Shown: positions 44,618 to 53,565 of the stretch, in pieces | Numbering within the stretch: the first letter of the stretch is position 1 | Layout: the number at the start of each line of letters is the position of its first letter | From: CBHWET01 sp966112985 | Lineage (GTDB): Bacteria > Verrucomicrobiota > Verrucomicrobiia > Limisphaerales > JACDHS01 | DNA: 64,000 bases | Assembly (NCBI GenBank): GCA_966112985.1 | Contig: CBHWET010000001.1 | Span: 44,262 to 108,261 of the forward strand | Direction: 5' to 3' | Position numbers and translations under genes: made by a program | The notes under the pieces: generated by a model | What the model was told of the DNA's origin: nothing | Databases searched by the model: none | The model's input: the letters and a program-made list of their open reading frames with translations, nothing else

Positions 44618-46927
44618 ATGAAACCCACCGTGACGGCATTTGCGTTGGCTTTTTCTTTGAGGCTCTTCGCAGCCGAAGAACATTTGCCGAAAACCGAGCC
44701 GCTCACCATGAGTGGCGATATCTCTGCGCAGATGGTTTCGGGAATCAGCAGATTTCTCGACGCGGAAACAGAACGCTCCATCGAACGACGAAAATCACGT
44801 TGGCATTATGACTTTACGTCTATCGCAGCTTACGAGCGCTCTATCGTCGGAAATCGCAATCATCTTCGAACGATAATCGGTGCAGTAGACGAGCGCGTTC
44901 CCGTGCGGGATGATCTGCAGTTTGTAAGCAGCACGCAAAGTTCGGCTGTCCTTGCTGAGACAGAACGGTTCACCGTTTATGTTGTACGCTGGCCCGTCTT
45001 CGACGACGTCTTTGCGGAAGGACTGTGGGTAAAGCCGAAAGGTTCAGCCATCGCGAAGGTAATTGCTTTGCCTGATGCTGACCAAACACCCGAGATGGTC
45101 ATGGGCCTGGCGCCCGGAATCGCTCCCGAATCGCAATTTGCACGTCGGCTGGCCGAAAGCGGATGCGAAGTAATCGTTCCGACCCTTATCAGTCGAGAGG
45201 ATACATTTTCGGGTAATCCAAAGATCAATCGCTTCACAAATCAGCCGCACCGCGAGTGGATTTATCGTCAGGCATTTGAATTAGGCAGGCACATCATTGG
45301 TTATGAAGTTCAGGAAGTTTTGGCCGCAGTGGATTTCTATTCGGCGACGAACAGCTCAGCAAACATTGGTGTGATTGGCTATGGTGAAGGTGGATTGATC
45401 GCTTTTTACGCTGCTGCGCTCGATACACGAATTAAAGCTACGGTTGTCAGCGGTTATTTCGACTCCCGGCAAGGCCTCGCGACCGAGCCGATTTACCGCA
45501 ACGTATTTGGATTGTTGGAGGAATTCGGCGACGCAGAGATTGCGAGCCTCATCATGCCTCGACGTCTCGTGCTCGAGTACAGCCCTTCACCAGAAGTTAG
45601 CGGACCGCCGTCCCCACACGATGCCCGCGCTGGTGCCGCACCGGGAAAAATTTCGACACCGGATTTCGGCGTTGTGTCGAATGAATTCAATCGGTTGGCG
45701 GCGTTGTTGGGCAATACGAATAAAGAACTGTTAAACGCTTCTTTCATTGCCCACGGAAAGCCGGTCATCCCCGGGTCCCCTGAAGCGCTCGTCCCGTTTT
45801 TAACCGCGTTCGGCATTTCGTCCGATCAATTGGACCTAAGTAGCAAGGGTGCGTTAACCACGCACGCAAATGCATCAGTTGCCGAACGGCAAAAGCGTCT
45901 CGTCACTCAACTGACGGAGCACACACAAAAAATCTTTCGAGAGTCGGAACGCAAACGGGAGGAGTTCTTCTGGAGTCGGCTGAATTACGATTCTTTGGCG
46001 AACTACGAATCATCAACAAAGCCGTTTAGGGAGATATTTCGGGATCAGGTGATTGGGCGTTTCACGAACTCATTTCTGCGGGCGAACGCAAAAACGCGGA
46101 AAATAAATCAGACTGACACGTGGACGGCATACGAAGTCGTGCTCGACGTCTACCCGGAAGTGTTTGCGTGGGGACAGTTGCTCATTCCATTCGATATAAA
46201 CGGAAACGAAAAGCGACCGGTTGTCGTTTGCCAGCACGGACTCGAAGGTCTCCCGCAGGACATAGTCACAACAGATATCAACGCAGAGCCGTACCGCTAC
46301 TACCAAGGCTTCGCATCGAAGCTCGCGGACCGCGGCTTCGTTGTTTTCGCGCCGCATAATCCTTATCGCGGCGGCGATCGTTTCCGCGTGCTACAGCGCA
46401 AAGCGAACCCGCTCAATAAGTCGCTGTTCTCGGTGATCGCCGCCCAGCACGAGCAGATTCTGAATTGGCTTGAGACATTGCCGTTCGTCGATTCTTCCCG
46501 CATCGGCTTTTACGGCCTCTCCTACGGCGGCAAATCGGCGATGCGCCTTCCCGCATTGATCGATCGCTATGCGCTGTCTATTTGTTCTGGCGATTTCAAT
46601 GAGTGGGTTGGAAAAAATGTCTCCGTTGATTTTCGAAATAGTTACATGTTCACGGGCGAATATGAGATGCCTGAATTCAATCTGGGCAGCACCTTCAACT
46701 ACGCAGAGATGGCCGCGCTCATCGCGCCTCGTCCGTTTATGGTCGAGCGAGGTCATAGTGATGCGGTGGGGTTGGATTCATGGGTGGCCGCCGAATATGC
46801 CAAGGTCCGGAAACTCTACGACGAACTTGGCATTGGAGATCGAACCAAGATTGAGTATTTCAACGGGCCGCATCGCATTAATGGAATTGAGAGCTTTCGT
46901 TTCGTCGAACGTTTGAAGAAAGATTAG
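44618..46927 (+). CDS. Secreted tandem alpha/beta hydrolase (acetyl-xylan-esterase/DLH type), first domain degenerate
   Basis: A 769-residue secreted hydrolase (signal MKPTVTAFALAFSLRLFAAEE). Two hydrolase halves are visible. In the first, the nucleophile elbow reads GYGEGG (254-259) with Glu257 at the place of the serine, so it is probably non-catalytic. The second has an intact elbow GLSYGG (Ser635), an oxyanion region QHGLEGLP, and an acid/His tail (GHSDAVGLDSW, GPHRINGIE). This architecture suggests an ancestral duplication with loss of one active site, and a role in polysaccharide or ester degradation outside the cell. It is transcribed opposite to the CxxCH gene. Confidence 0.75.
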   Translation: MKPTVTAFALAFSLRLFAAEEHLPKTEPLTMSGDISAQMVSGISRFLDAETERSIERRKSRWHYDFTSIAAYERSIVGNRNHLRTIIGAVDERVPVRDDLQFVSSTQSSAVLAETERFTVYVVRWPVFDDVFAEGLWVKPKGSAIAKVIALPDADQTPEMVMGLAPGIAPESQFARRLAESGCEVIVPTLISREDTFSGNPKINRFTNQPHREWIYRQAFELGRHIIGYEVQEVLAAVDFYSATNSSANIGVIGYGEGGLIAFYAAALDTRIKATVVSGYFDSRQGLATEPIYRNVFGLLEEFGDAEIASLIMPRRLVLEYSPSPEVSGPPSPHDARAGAAPGKISTPDFGVVSNEFNRLAALLGNTNKELLNASFIAHGKPVIPGSPEALVPFLTAFGISSDQLDLSSKGALTTHANASVAERQKRLVTQLTEHTQKIFRESERKREEFFWSRLNYDSLANYESSTKPFREIFRDQVIGRFTNSFLRANAKTRKINQTDTWTAYEVVLDVYPEVFAWGQLLIPFDINGNEKRPVVVCQHGLEGLPQDIVTTDINAEPYRYYQGFASKLADRGFVVFAPHNPYRGGDRFRVLQRKANPLNKSLFSVIAAQHEQILNWLETLPFVDSSRIGFYGLSYGGKSAMRLPALIDRYALSICSGDFNEWVGKNVSVDFRNSYMFTGEYEMPEFNLGSTFNYAEMAALIAPRPFMVERGHSDAVGLDSWVAAEYAKVRKLYDELGIGDRTKIEYFNGPHRINGIESFRFVERLKKD

Positions 46928-47017
46928 CCGCAGGAGGTTCTCTTAGCGGGCGACAATCTGAAGCACTGATTGCAAGGAAGTCACTCACACTTACGTTCGT
47001 TACGATTGGATGCCGCT

Positions 47018-47584
47018 ATGACGGACGTACACTGGATCGGTTATCGACTTGCATGCAAAGTGGCATTGGCGCTGATCGCGTTGATCGTTGTCGTCGGCTT
47101 TTCGCAGAGTGGAATTCTGGACACCGTGATTTCAGTGGCATGCCTGGCCGTTCCCGCCACTTTGATTGTTGTTCACGGACGTATGCCGGCAGCGCTCGCC
47201 TTCATTTTCGTTACTGCAGCGTTACTCAGTGCAGCCGGATGGGCATGGAATCTTTACCAAAGAATTCCGCATTTCGACGGCATCGTTCACGTTCTCAGCA
47301 CGCTGGCGATGACACTGTTCGTCGCGTTTTATTTCTATGGCGAGTTTCTACAAGTTTACAGAGGCCATTCGCTGTTGCTGGCAATTACATTAATCTCGAT
47401 CGGTGTCGCCATAGGCGCGACCTGGGAAGTCATCGAATATTTTCTCATCCCAGCAGCAAAGATGGGCTTTTACGACACGATCACCGACCTGATCGCAGAT
47501 TTCCTCGGAGCAACCCTTTCAGTCCCGCTGGTTCATTGGGCACGAATGGATCGAATTACATCTGACCGTGCTAATCGAGCTTAA
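47018..47584 (+). CDS. Integral membrane protein (DUF2238-like)
   Basis: A 188-residue protein from the ATG at 47018 with about five membrane helices (LALIALIVVVGF, ISVACLAVPATLIVV, ALAFIFVTAALLSAAGWAW, TLAMTLFVAFYFYG, LLLAITLISIGVAIGATWEVIEYFLI). HFDGIVHVLSTLAMT and TWEVIEYFLIPAAKMGFYDTITDLIADFLGA match the DUF2238/YjdF pattern, including conserved acidic and histidine residues inside helices. Function unknown; no partner is evident. It converges with the sulfatase gene, with stops overlapping by 4 bp. Confidence 0.7.
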   Translation: MTDVHWIGYRLACKVALALIALIVVVGFSQSGILDTVISVACLAVPATLIVVHGRMPAALAFIFVTAALLSAAGWAWNLYQRIPHFDGIVHVLSTLAMTLFVAFYFYGEFLQVYRGHSLLLAITLISIGVAIGATWEVIEYFLIPAAKMGFYDTITDLIADFLGATLSVPLVHWARMDRITSDRANRA

Positions 47585-49071
47585 GGCAACGCAGCACGCC
47601 AGCCGCGTTTTAATTGTGCGCTTAAATCTTCGACGATACTCGCGTGGTCAGCATGACCGGCAATGTTTATATTTTCGTCAGGATCGTTTTTGTGATCGTA
47701 CAATTCGCGCCCCGCTACAGCTTTCGTGTCGCGATTGATCCACTCCACGTATCGATAACGATCAGTGCGCATGGCATAGCCCATCAGGTTATTGGGGCGT
47801 GGATATTGGCTGAACGCCGCTTTCTTCCACGGCTGACTTGGTTTTGAGAGAAGTGGAACGAAGCTTTTGCCTTCGAGTCCATCCGGACGTGTTAAGCCGG
47901 CCAATTCAGCGAGCGTTGGAAAAATATCGACGAATTCGACGAGGGCATCGGTCTTCGATCCACGCTTTTTCTGCCCAGGCACACTGATCATCAGCACCGA
48001 ACGCGTCGCGATTTCAAAGTTGGTGTGTTTGCACCACATGCCGTGTTCCCCCAATTGCCAGCCATGATCTCCCCAAAGGATAATGATCGTGTTATCGCGA
48101 AGACCGAGTTTGTCGAGAGCAGTGAGAACTTTTCCAACTTGTGCATCCATATAGGTCGTCGCGGCGTAGTACCCGCGAATCAATTCCCGTGCCTGTTGAT
48201 CTGAAACGGGGCCTTGTTGTGGCATGCCGTCATAATTCCGCAGCTCTCTCCAATCAATCATTGCCGGCGGGAAAACGTCCTTCGGTGGAAAAGGATTTTT
48301 TGCCAGCTTCATGTTTTCGGCCTTGTACAGATCGTAATATTTTTTCGGCGCATCGAATGACAGGTGAGGCTTATGAAACCCAACCGCGAGGAAGAAAGGC
48401 TGGTTTTTAACTTTCGTCATTACTTCTATTGCCTTTTCTGCAGTTTGACCATCAGGCAACGCCGCGTCGTCGACATCTGGTGCAGACCAGGGTGGACGGC
48501 CTTTGGCACCTTTTCTCGTCTTTGTTTTGCCGTTAGGACCCGAGGGCTTCTTCTCCGCGACAAACGTAAACGGAAAGCTGTGTTCCGTGACGTCATCCGG
48601 ATCAACAATCCGTCGGCCGTCCTTCGTGTTTCCGAGGTCGACTACAAATGATGGGGCGCTCCACGACTTCGGATCATCAAGGCCGCTATGATAAATCTTT
48701 CCGAACGATTGGCAGAAGTACCCGTTGTTCTTGAAATGTTGCGGTAGAGTTACGACGTCGGGAATCGTATCGCGAAAATGGTCTTCCAAATTGTAGATCT
48801 TCGTTGTGTCTGGGCGGCGGCCGGTAAGGAGGGATGTCCGGGATGGAGAACAGACGGCCTGCTGGCAATAGGCGCGATTGAAGAGAAGCCCGCGTTTGGC
48901 CAAAGCATCGATGTTTGGCGATTTAATTCCCTTCACACCATAACATCCCAACTCAGGTCGAAGGTCATCCACGGCAATGAATAAAACGTTTAGTTTCTTT
49001 TCAGCCGCCTGGGCGGAAAAGGCTCCGCTGACAACAAGCACACCGAGGGCAAACGCAAAAAACTTTTTCAT
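47581..49071 (-). CDS. Secreted sulfatase (iduronate-2-sulfatase-like)
   Basis: A 496-residue protein from the ATG at 49071 (MKKFFAFALGVLVV signal, cleavage near AQAAEKK). The formylglycine site is C74-S-P-S-R, so a Cys-type, anaerobic- or FGE-matured sulfatase; metal ligands Asp35/Asp36 (AVDDLRPE), and later LWGDHGWQLGEHG. The overall pattern (LGCYGVKGIKSPNIDALAKRG, YDHKNDPDENINIA) is iduronate-2-sulfatase-like. It would remove sulfate from glycans such as those of algal or animal origin, common in this phylum. Divergent to the esterase at 49111. Confidence 0.92.
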   Translation of the reverse strand: MKKFFAFALGVLVVSGAFSAQAAEKKLNVLFIAVDDLRPELGCYGVKGIKSPNIDALAKRGLLFNRAYCQQAVCSPSRTSLLTGRRPDTTKIYNLEDHFRDTIPDVVTLPQHFKNNGYFCQSFGKIYHSGLDDPKSWSAPSFVVDLGNTKDGRRIVDPDDVTEHSFPFTFVAEKKPSGPNGKTKTRKGAKGRPPWSAPDVDDAALPDGQTAEKAIEVMTKVKNQPFFLAVGFHKPHLSFDAPKKYYDLYKAENMKLAKNPFPPKDVFPPAMIDWRELRNYDGMPQQGPVSDQQARELIRGYYAATTYMDAQVGKVLTALDKLGLRDNTIIILWGDHGWQLGEHGMWCKHTNFEIATRSVLMISVPGQKKRGSKTDALVEFVDIFPTLAELAGLTRPDGLEGKSFVPLLSKPSQPWKKAAFSQYPRPNNLMGYAMRTDRYRYVEWINRDTKAVAGRELYDHKNDPDENINIAGHADHASIVEDLSAQLKRGWRAALP

Positions 49072-49110
49072 GCTTTGACCGTCAGACGTAATCTGAGACA
49101 AATCGTTACG

Positions 49111-50211
49111 ATGAAATTTCCCAGGCCAATGTTCCGGACGATTTTTCAATCACATCGGTTCTTGCCGCTGCTCTTTGTAATCCTTTCTGCGTCATTGACT
49201 GCTCTCGCGGTAGAACCCAAAAAAGCCCCTTTGACGCCCCACCTGTCCCCTCTGTTGGTGAACAAGGAAGGGCATCCAATCACCACCAAGAAAGCGTGGC
49301 TGGAGCAACGCGAAAACATTCGTAGTAACTGGCTTGCCGCTCTCGGCACCGACCTGCCCACGAAATCCATTCCACTGAAAACTGAATTCCTGGAAAAAGA
49401 AGATTTGCCAGCCTTCACGCGACAACACGTTAGATATCAAATCGAGGAAAGGGTCTCCCGGGACGGTTACTTACTAACGCCTAAACAAATGAAAGGCAAA
49501 GCTCCGGCGATCGTTGTATTCCACCCGACCACTTACTTGCAGGCAAAGGGCGTCGCCGGCCTCGCAGCCGAATATGCCGACGAAAAACGACAGGGGATCC
49601 AACTCGTCGAACGGGGATTTATCGTCTGGTGTCCGCGAAACTTTATCTTCGACGAAGTGCCCGATGTCAAAGATGGCATTCAGTTATACACAGCGAATGT
49701 CGAAAAACTTCACAAAAAACATCCACAACGAACGGGAATGGGTCAAATGGTTTTGGACGCAATTCGGGCCGCTGATTTTGTCGAGTCACTGCCAAATGTG
49801 GCGAAGGATCGAATTGGAGCCATCGGCCACTCTCTGGGAGGCAAACAAGTTCTTTACGCAGCGGCATTCGACGACCGCTACAAAGCCGTCGTATCCAGCG
49901 AGGGAGGTATCGGCCTTTCATTTAGCAATTGGGAAGCCGTGTGGTATTTGGGGCCGCAAATCAAAAGGCCTGAATGGAACTTAGAAAATCACCAGGTATT
50001 GGCATTGGTTGCGCCTCGCGCCTTTTTCTTGCTCGCAGGCAATTCAGCTGACGACGACCGCAGTAGCAATTTCATCGAGGCGGTTCGACCAGTCTACAAA
50101 CTCTTTAAGGCAGAAGATCGCGTGACATGGCTGAATCATCATCTCGGGCATCGTTATGCGCCCGAAGCGCGGGAGGCGGCAGAGGGCTTTTTGGATAAAA
50201 ACCTGAAGTAG
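49111..50211 (+). CDS. Secreted alpha/beta hydrolase (acetyl-xylan esterase/DLH-like)
   Basis: A 366-residue protein from the ATG at 49111 (MKFPRPMFRTIFQ with a following hydrophobic signal FLPLLFVILSASLTALA). The catalytic serine is in GHSLGG (IGAIGHSLGGKQVL), and the last His is in HHLGHRYAPEA. Between them lies a lid-like stretch (AVVSSEGGIGLSFSNWEAVWYLGPQI). Likely a secreted esterase on plant or algal polysaccharide side groups. It is divergent to the sulfatase gene, 40 bp away, which suggests coordinated expression of glycan-degrading functions. Confidence 0.8.
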   Translation: MKFPRPMFRTIFQSHRFLPLLFVILSASLTALAVEPKKAPLTPHLSPLLVNKEGHPITTKKAWLEQRENIRSNWLAALGTDLPTKSIPLKTEFLEKEDLPAFTRQHVRYQIEERVSRDGYLLTPKQMKGKAPAIVVFHPTTYLQAKGVAGLAAEYADEKRQGIQLVERGFIVWCPRNFIFDEVPDVKDGIQLYTANVEKLHKKHPQRTGMGQMVLDAIRAADFVESLPNVAKDRIGAIGHSLGGKQVLYAAAFDDRYKAVVSSEGGIGLSFSNWEAVWYLGPQIKRPEWNLENHQVLALVAPRAFFLLAGNSADDDRSSNFIEAVRPVYKLFKAEDRVTWLNHHLGHRYAPEAREAAEGFLDKNLK

Positions 50212-50227
50212 GCCCACTCCAGCCAAA

Positions 50228-50286
50228 TTGACACGTCGGCAGATTTCCGGTAACACTGTGAATGTTCATTCTGAATAAATATTCAC
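50228..50286 (+). promoter_or_regulatory. Promoter with dyad operator of the glycerol-phosphate operon
   Basis: A perfect -35 box TTGACA (50228-50233) is followed after 17 bp by TAACAC as a weak -10. Directly downstream lies a 29-bp dyad (50258-50286): GTGAATGTTCATT, CTG, AATAAATATTCAC, arms matching 11 of 13. It ends exactly at the GTG start of the SorC gene, so it is well placed as the self-operator of that regulator. Confidence 0.55.
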
Positions 50287-51270
50287 GTGGAAACAATCAA
50301 TTTGCAGAACGTTCATCTCGCAGCGCGGTTGTATTACATCGACAACCTGCCGCAGTCCGAGATTGCACGGTCTTTACACGTGTCTCAGGCGAAAGTATCC
50401 CGACTCCTGACGGAAGCACGCGAGCGCGGCATTGTTCGCATTTCCGTGGCTGATTTTGATTTCCGCGATTCCACGCTGGAAACGAAGCTGGTGCGCCATC
50501 TTGGAATTCTCTCTGCCATCGTAGTTCGGACGGCCGCTGCTGAGAATAACGGTGAACAGCGAAAGATCGTCGCGCACCTCGTCGCCCGTGCCATTGCCGA
50601 CAGCATCAACGCAAACCATACGGTAGCCGTTTCCGGTGGACGCACGTTGTGCGAGGTTGCACGACATCTACCGTCATCCCACAAAAATGGGGTTACGGTT
50701 CTTCCGGCCATGGGAAGCGTTCGAGCGCAAATCGGGACGGTGGATGCTGTTGAAGTCGCGCGCACCATTGCCAATCACTGTGGCGCATCCGTCGTGATGC
50801 TGAATTCGCCGGCGTTTTTACCAGACAAGAAGACGCGCGATACATTTTTGGCCCTTGAGCAAATCCGCTCCGTCCGCAGTAGGCTTTCACAGGCAAATCT
50901 CGCTCTCGTGGGAATCGGCACTCTTTCCAATTCGGTGTTCATCGAAAATAAATTACTCACCAAAGCGCATGTTGAGGAACTGCACGACGCCGGTGTTGTT
51001 GGAGAAATTTGTGGACGGTTCTTCGATAAAAACGGAACGGAATGCGACACGAAGTGGCGTGATCGGGTGGTAAGTATCGAATTCTCTCAATTGCGCCGCA
51101 TCCCCAACGTCACGGCTATTGTCTTGGGTGAAGATCGCGTGCAGGCAATCCGCGCCGCAGCCGCAGGTCAGTTGATCAAATCGCTCGTCACCGATGAGCG
51201 GACGGCGATGGCTTTACTCGATAGCGAACTAAATAGTTCGTCCGGAAAAACCAGAAAACGAAAAGTATGA
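50287..51270 (+). CDS. SorC/DeoR-family sugar-phosphate-sensing regulator
   Basis: A 327-residue regulator from a GTG. The N-terminal HTH (AARLYYIDNLPQSEIARSLHVSQAKVSRLLTEARERGIV, residues about 11-50) is a SorC-type winged helix; the rest is a sugar-binding domain (AVSGGRTLCEVARHLP, GIGTLSNSVFI, ALVGIG). SorC proteins are usually released or activated by a phosphorylated sugar or polyol. It heads an operon with GDPD, G1P dehydrogenase and GlpT-type genes (overlap ATGA with the next), so the effector is likely a glycerol phosphate. The strong dyad directly before its start supports autoregulation. Confidence 0.85.
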   Translation: METINLQNVHLAARLYYIDNLPQSEIARSLHVSQAKVSRLLTEARERGIVRISVADFDFRDSTLETKLVRHLGILSAIVVRTAAAENNGEQRKIVAHLVARAIADSINANHTVAVSGGRTLCEVARHLPSSHKNGVTVLPAMGSVRAQIGTVDAVEVARTIANHCGASVVMLNSPAFLPDKKTRDTFLALEQIRSVRSRLSQANLALVGIGTLSNSVFIENKLLTKAHVEELHDAGVVGEICGRFFDKNGTECDTKWRDRVVSIEFSQLRRIPNVTAIVLGEDRVQAIRAAAAGQLIKSLVTDERTAMALLDSELNSSSGKTRKRKV

Positions 51271-52193
51271 AAACTCTTGTTTTAACTGTGCTACTGCTAG
51301 CGCCGTCGGTATTTGCCGACTCAAAATCGACACAAACTCTCAAGAGCGACTGGAATGTCACCGCCCATGTTCCGTTCGAACAATTCAAAATCCAAAGCCA
51401 CCGCGGCGCTGGCGTGCTCGCGCCGGAAAATACCCTCGAGGCGTTCCAACTGGGATGGAAGATTGGAACCATTCCAGAGTCGGATTTGCGGACAACGAAA
51501 GATGGCGTGATCGTCGCATTTCATGACAACGACTTCAGTCGCGTTGTCAAAAATGCCAGCGAGGAACTCAAAAAGAAAGGCGTGCAAGACCTCACGTTTG
51601 AGGAACTCCGCAAACTCGATGTGAGTCGATCCGTCGGCAACAACTTCACCGAAGGCCACGTCTCCAAGATTACCGAAGTGTTTGCTTTAATGAAAGGACA
51701 TCCGGAAAGGCACCTTTATTTGGATATCAAAAATGTCGATCTGAAACAGCTCGCCTCCGAAGTGAAAGAGTTTACCGTGGAAAAACAGGTAATCCTCGCC
51801 AGCACAAAATACGAAATCATCCATCAATGGAAGAAGCTCGTTCCGGAATCCAACACGCTTCTCTGGATGGGTGGCGACGAAAAGAAACTGAAGCAGCGTT
51901 TTGAGGAACTACGAAAAAGTGATTTCTCGGACGTTACCCAATTGCAGATTCATACTCGGCTAAACAAAAGCGGCGACAGTAATGAACCGTTTAACGTTCC
52001 ACAGAAGTTTCTGATCGATGTAGGGAAGGAATTACGCGCGCACGGAATCCTATATCAAACATTGCCTTGGGACAGTTCAGACAAGCAAACCTTCTGGACC
52101 CTTTTAGATTTGGGCTTTGCATCTTTTTCAACGGATTTCCCGGATGCCGCTTTGAAAGCAGTCAAAGACTATTACAGCGAACACAATCATTGA
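51267..52193 (+). CDS. Glycerophosphodiester phosphodiesterase (secreted)
   Basis: A 308-residue GDPD with a signal peptide (MKTLVLTVLLLAPSVFA). The active site is complete: SHRGAG with His45-Arg46, APENT, Glu71 and Asp73 (PESDLRTTKDG), HDNDFSR with His86, and LDIKN. It hydrolyses glycerophosphodiesters, such as deacylated phospholipid head groups, to a glycerol phosphate outside the cytoplasm. Its ATG overlaps the regulator stop, and the next gene starts 4 bp after its stop, so it works with the dehydrogenase and the transporter encoded next. Confidence 0.9.
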   Translation: MKTLVLTVLLLAPSVFADSKSTQTLKSDWNVTAHVPFEQFKIQSHRGAGVLAPENTLEAFQLGWKIGTIPESDLRTTKDGVIVAFHDNDFSRVVKNASEELKKKGVQDLTFEELRKLDVSRSVGNNFTEGHVSKITEVFALMKGHPERHLYLDIKNVDLKQLASEVKEFTVEKQVILASTKYEIIHQWKKLVPESNTLLWMGGDEKKLKQRFEELRKSDFSDVTQLQIHTRLNKSGDSNEPFNVPQKFLIDVGKELRAHGILYQTLPWDSSDKQTFWTLLDLGFASFSTDFPDAALKAVKDYYSEHNH

Positions 52194-52197
52194 GAAC

Positions 52198-53565
52198 ATG
52201 ATCCCCACACCACTTACGCTTGCTGAGGCGCTCGCTTCTGCCCGCGAAACGCGGGACCTGGAAATCGGTTCGAAAATCTTAGCGAAAACCGTCGATGTCT
52301 TTTGCCGTCAATTTCCCAAGCGCAGCGCTGTCATCATCGCTGATGAAAACACTTTTCGCGTCGCTGGCCGGGAAATAGCCAAGGCCTTCGCTAAAAGCGG
52401 GGTTTCATGTGAATCTCCATTTATTTTCACAGCGCCCGACCTCTACGCCGAATTCCGGTTTGTCGAGGAGTTGGAGCAATCATTGAAGGCACACAACGCG
52501 ATCCCTGTGGCCGTCGGCTCAGGAGTTATCAACGATCTTACCAAACTCGCGGCGCATCGAACGGCACGGCCTTACCTGTGTGTCGCAACTGCGGCATCGA
52601 TGGATGGTTATACAGCATTCGGCGCCTCAGTGACGTACAAAGGGGCGAAGCAGACCTTCACGTGCCCCGCACCCGTAGCAGTCGTGGCCGATGTTGACGT
52701 GATTCGCGCCGCGCCACCGGAAATGACCGCTTCAGGTTACGCCGATTTATTGGCAAAGATAACTGCCGGCGCGGATTGGATTTTCGCGGACGCGCTGGGG
52801 GCAGAGCGAATTGATACGCAATCGTGGAACATTGTCCAAGGGCGTTTGCGCGAGTGCCTCAAAAACCCAAAAGCCGCACGTTCTGGTGACGCGAATGCAA
52901 TCTTTGGCCTGACGGAAGGCCTGATGCTCGGCGGATTCGCAATGCAATCTTCGAAGTCCAGTCGTCCCGCTTCTGGTGCTGAACACCAGTTCAGCCATTT
53001 GTGGGACATGCAACACCACACGCATAATGGCGTCGCTCCGTCACACGGTTTTAAAGTTGGAGTTGCCACGCTCGCCGTCACCGCTCTCTACGAACAAATT
53101 TTCCAAGCGCCGATCGAGCGCCTCGATGTGTCCTCCTGCGTAGCAAACTGGCCGGATGAAAAGGCTCTTGAAAAGTCCGTTCGCACCGTCTTCGCCGGTG
53201 ACGAGTTCCTCGATACGATATGGGAAGAAACGCGCGCAAAATACGTGAGCCGCGACCAACTCACCAATCAGCTCAATCAATTGCGCAGCGCCTGGCCCGA
53301 CATCAAAACCAAGCTACAGCGACAATTGATTCCCTTTACCGAAGCGAAACAGATGCTGGAAGACGTCGGAGCCCCAACCGAGCCTGAGCAAATTGGTATA
53401 TCGCGCGAGCGGTTACGTAATTCATTCATGCCCGCGTATTACTTGCGCCGTCGCTTTACGATCCTTGATGTGGCAGTCCGTACTGGCCTGCTTGAGTCCA
53501 GCCTTGCCTCGATTTTCGGGCCTAGAGGCCGGTGGCCAATGACAAAGAACCAAATCGCCGCATGA
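52198..53565 (+). CDS. sn-Glycerol-1-phosphate dehydrogenase-like (AraM/EgsA family)
   Basis: A 455-residue iron-containing-type dehydrogenase. NAD(P)-binding GSGVIND at about 107-113, then TAASMDGYTAFGASV, and metal ligands Asp183 (SGYADLLAK), His in GAEHQFSHLWDM and His in PSHGFKVG are all present. The family interconverts sn-glycerol-1-phosphate and dihydroxyacetone phosphate with NAD(P). Its place in an operon with a secreted GDPD and a GlpT-like transporter suggests a catabolic role, oxidising imported glycerol phosphate to DHAP, unlike the archaeal lipid-making role. The stereospecificity cannot be read from the sequence. Confidence 0.85.
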   Translation: MIPTPLTLAEALASARETRDLEIGSKILAKTVDVFCRQFPKRSAVIIADENTFRVAGREIAKAFAKSGVSCESPFIFTAPDLYAEFRFVEELEQSLKAHNAIPVAVGSGVINDLTKLAAHRTARPYLCVATAASMDGYTAFGASVTYKGAKQTFTCPAPVAVVADVDVIRAAPPEMTASGYADLLAKITAGADWIFADALGAERIDTQSWNIVQGRLRECLKNPKAARSGDANAIFGLTEGLMLGGFAMQSSKSSRPASGAEHQFSHLWDMQHHTHNGVAPSHGFKVGVATLAVTALYEQIFQAPIERLDVSSCVANWPDEKALEKSVRTVFAGDEFLDTIWEETRAKYVSRDQLTNQLNQLRSAWPDIKTKLQRQLIPFTEAKQMLEDVGAPTEPEQIGISRERLRNSFMPAYYLRRRFTILDVAVRTGLLESSLASIFGPRGRWPMTKNQIAA

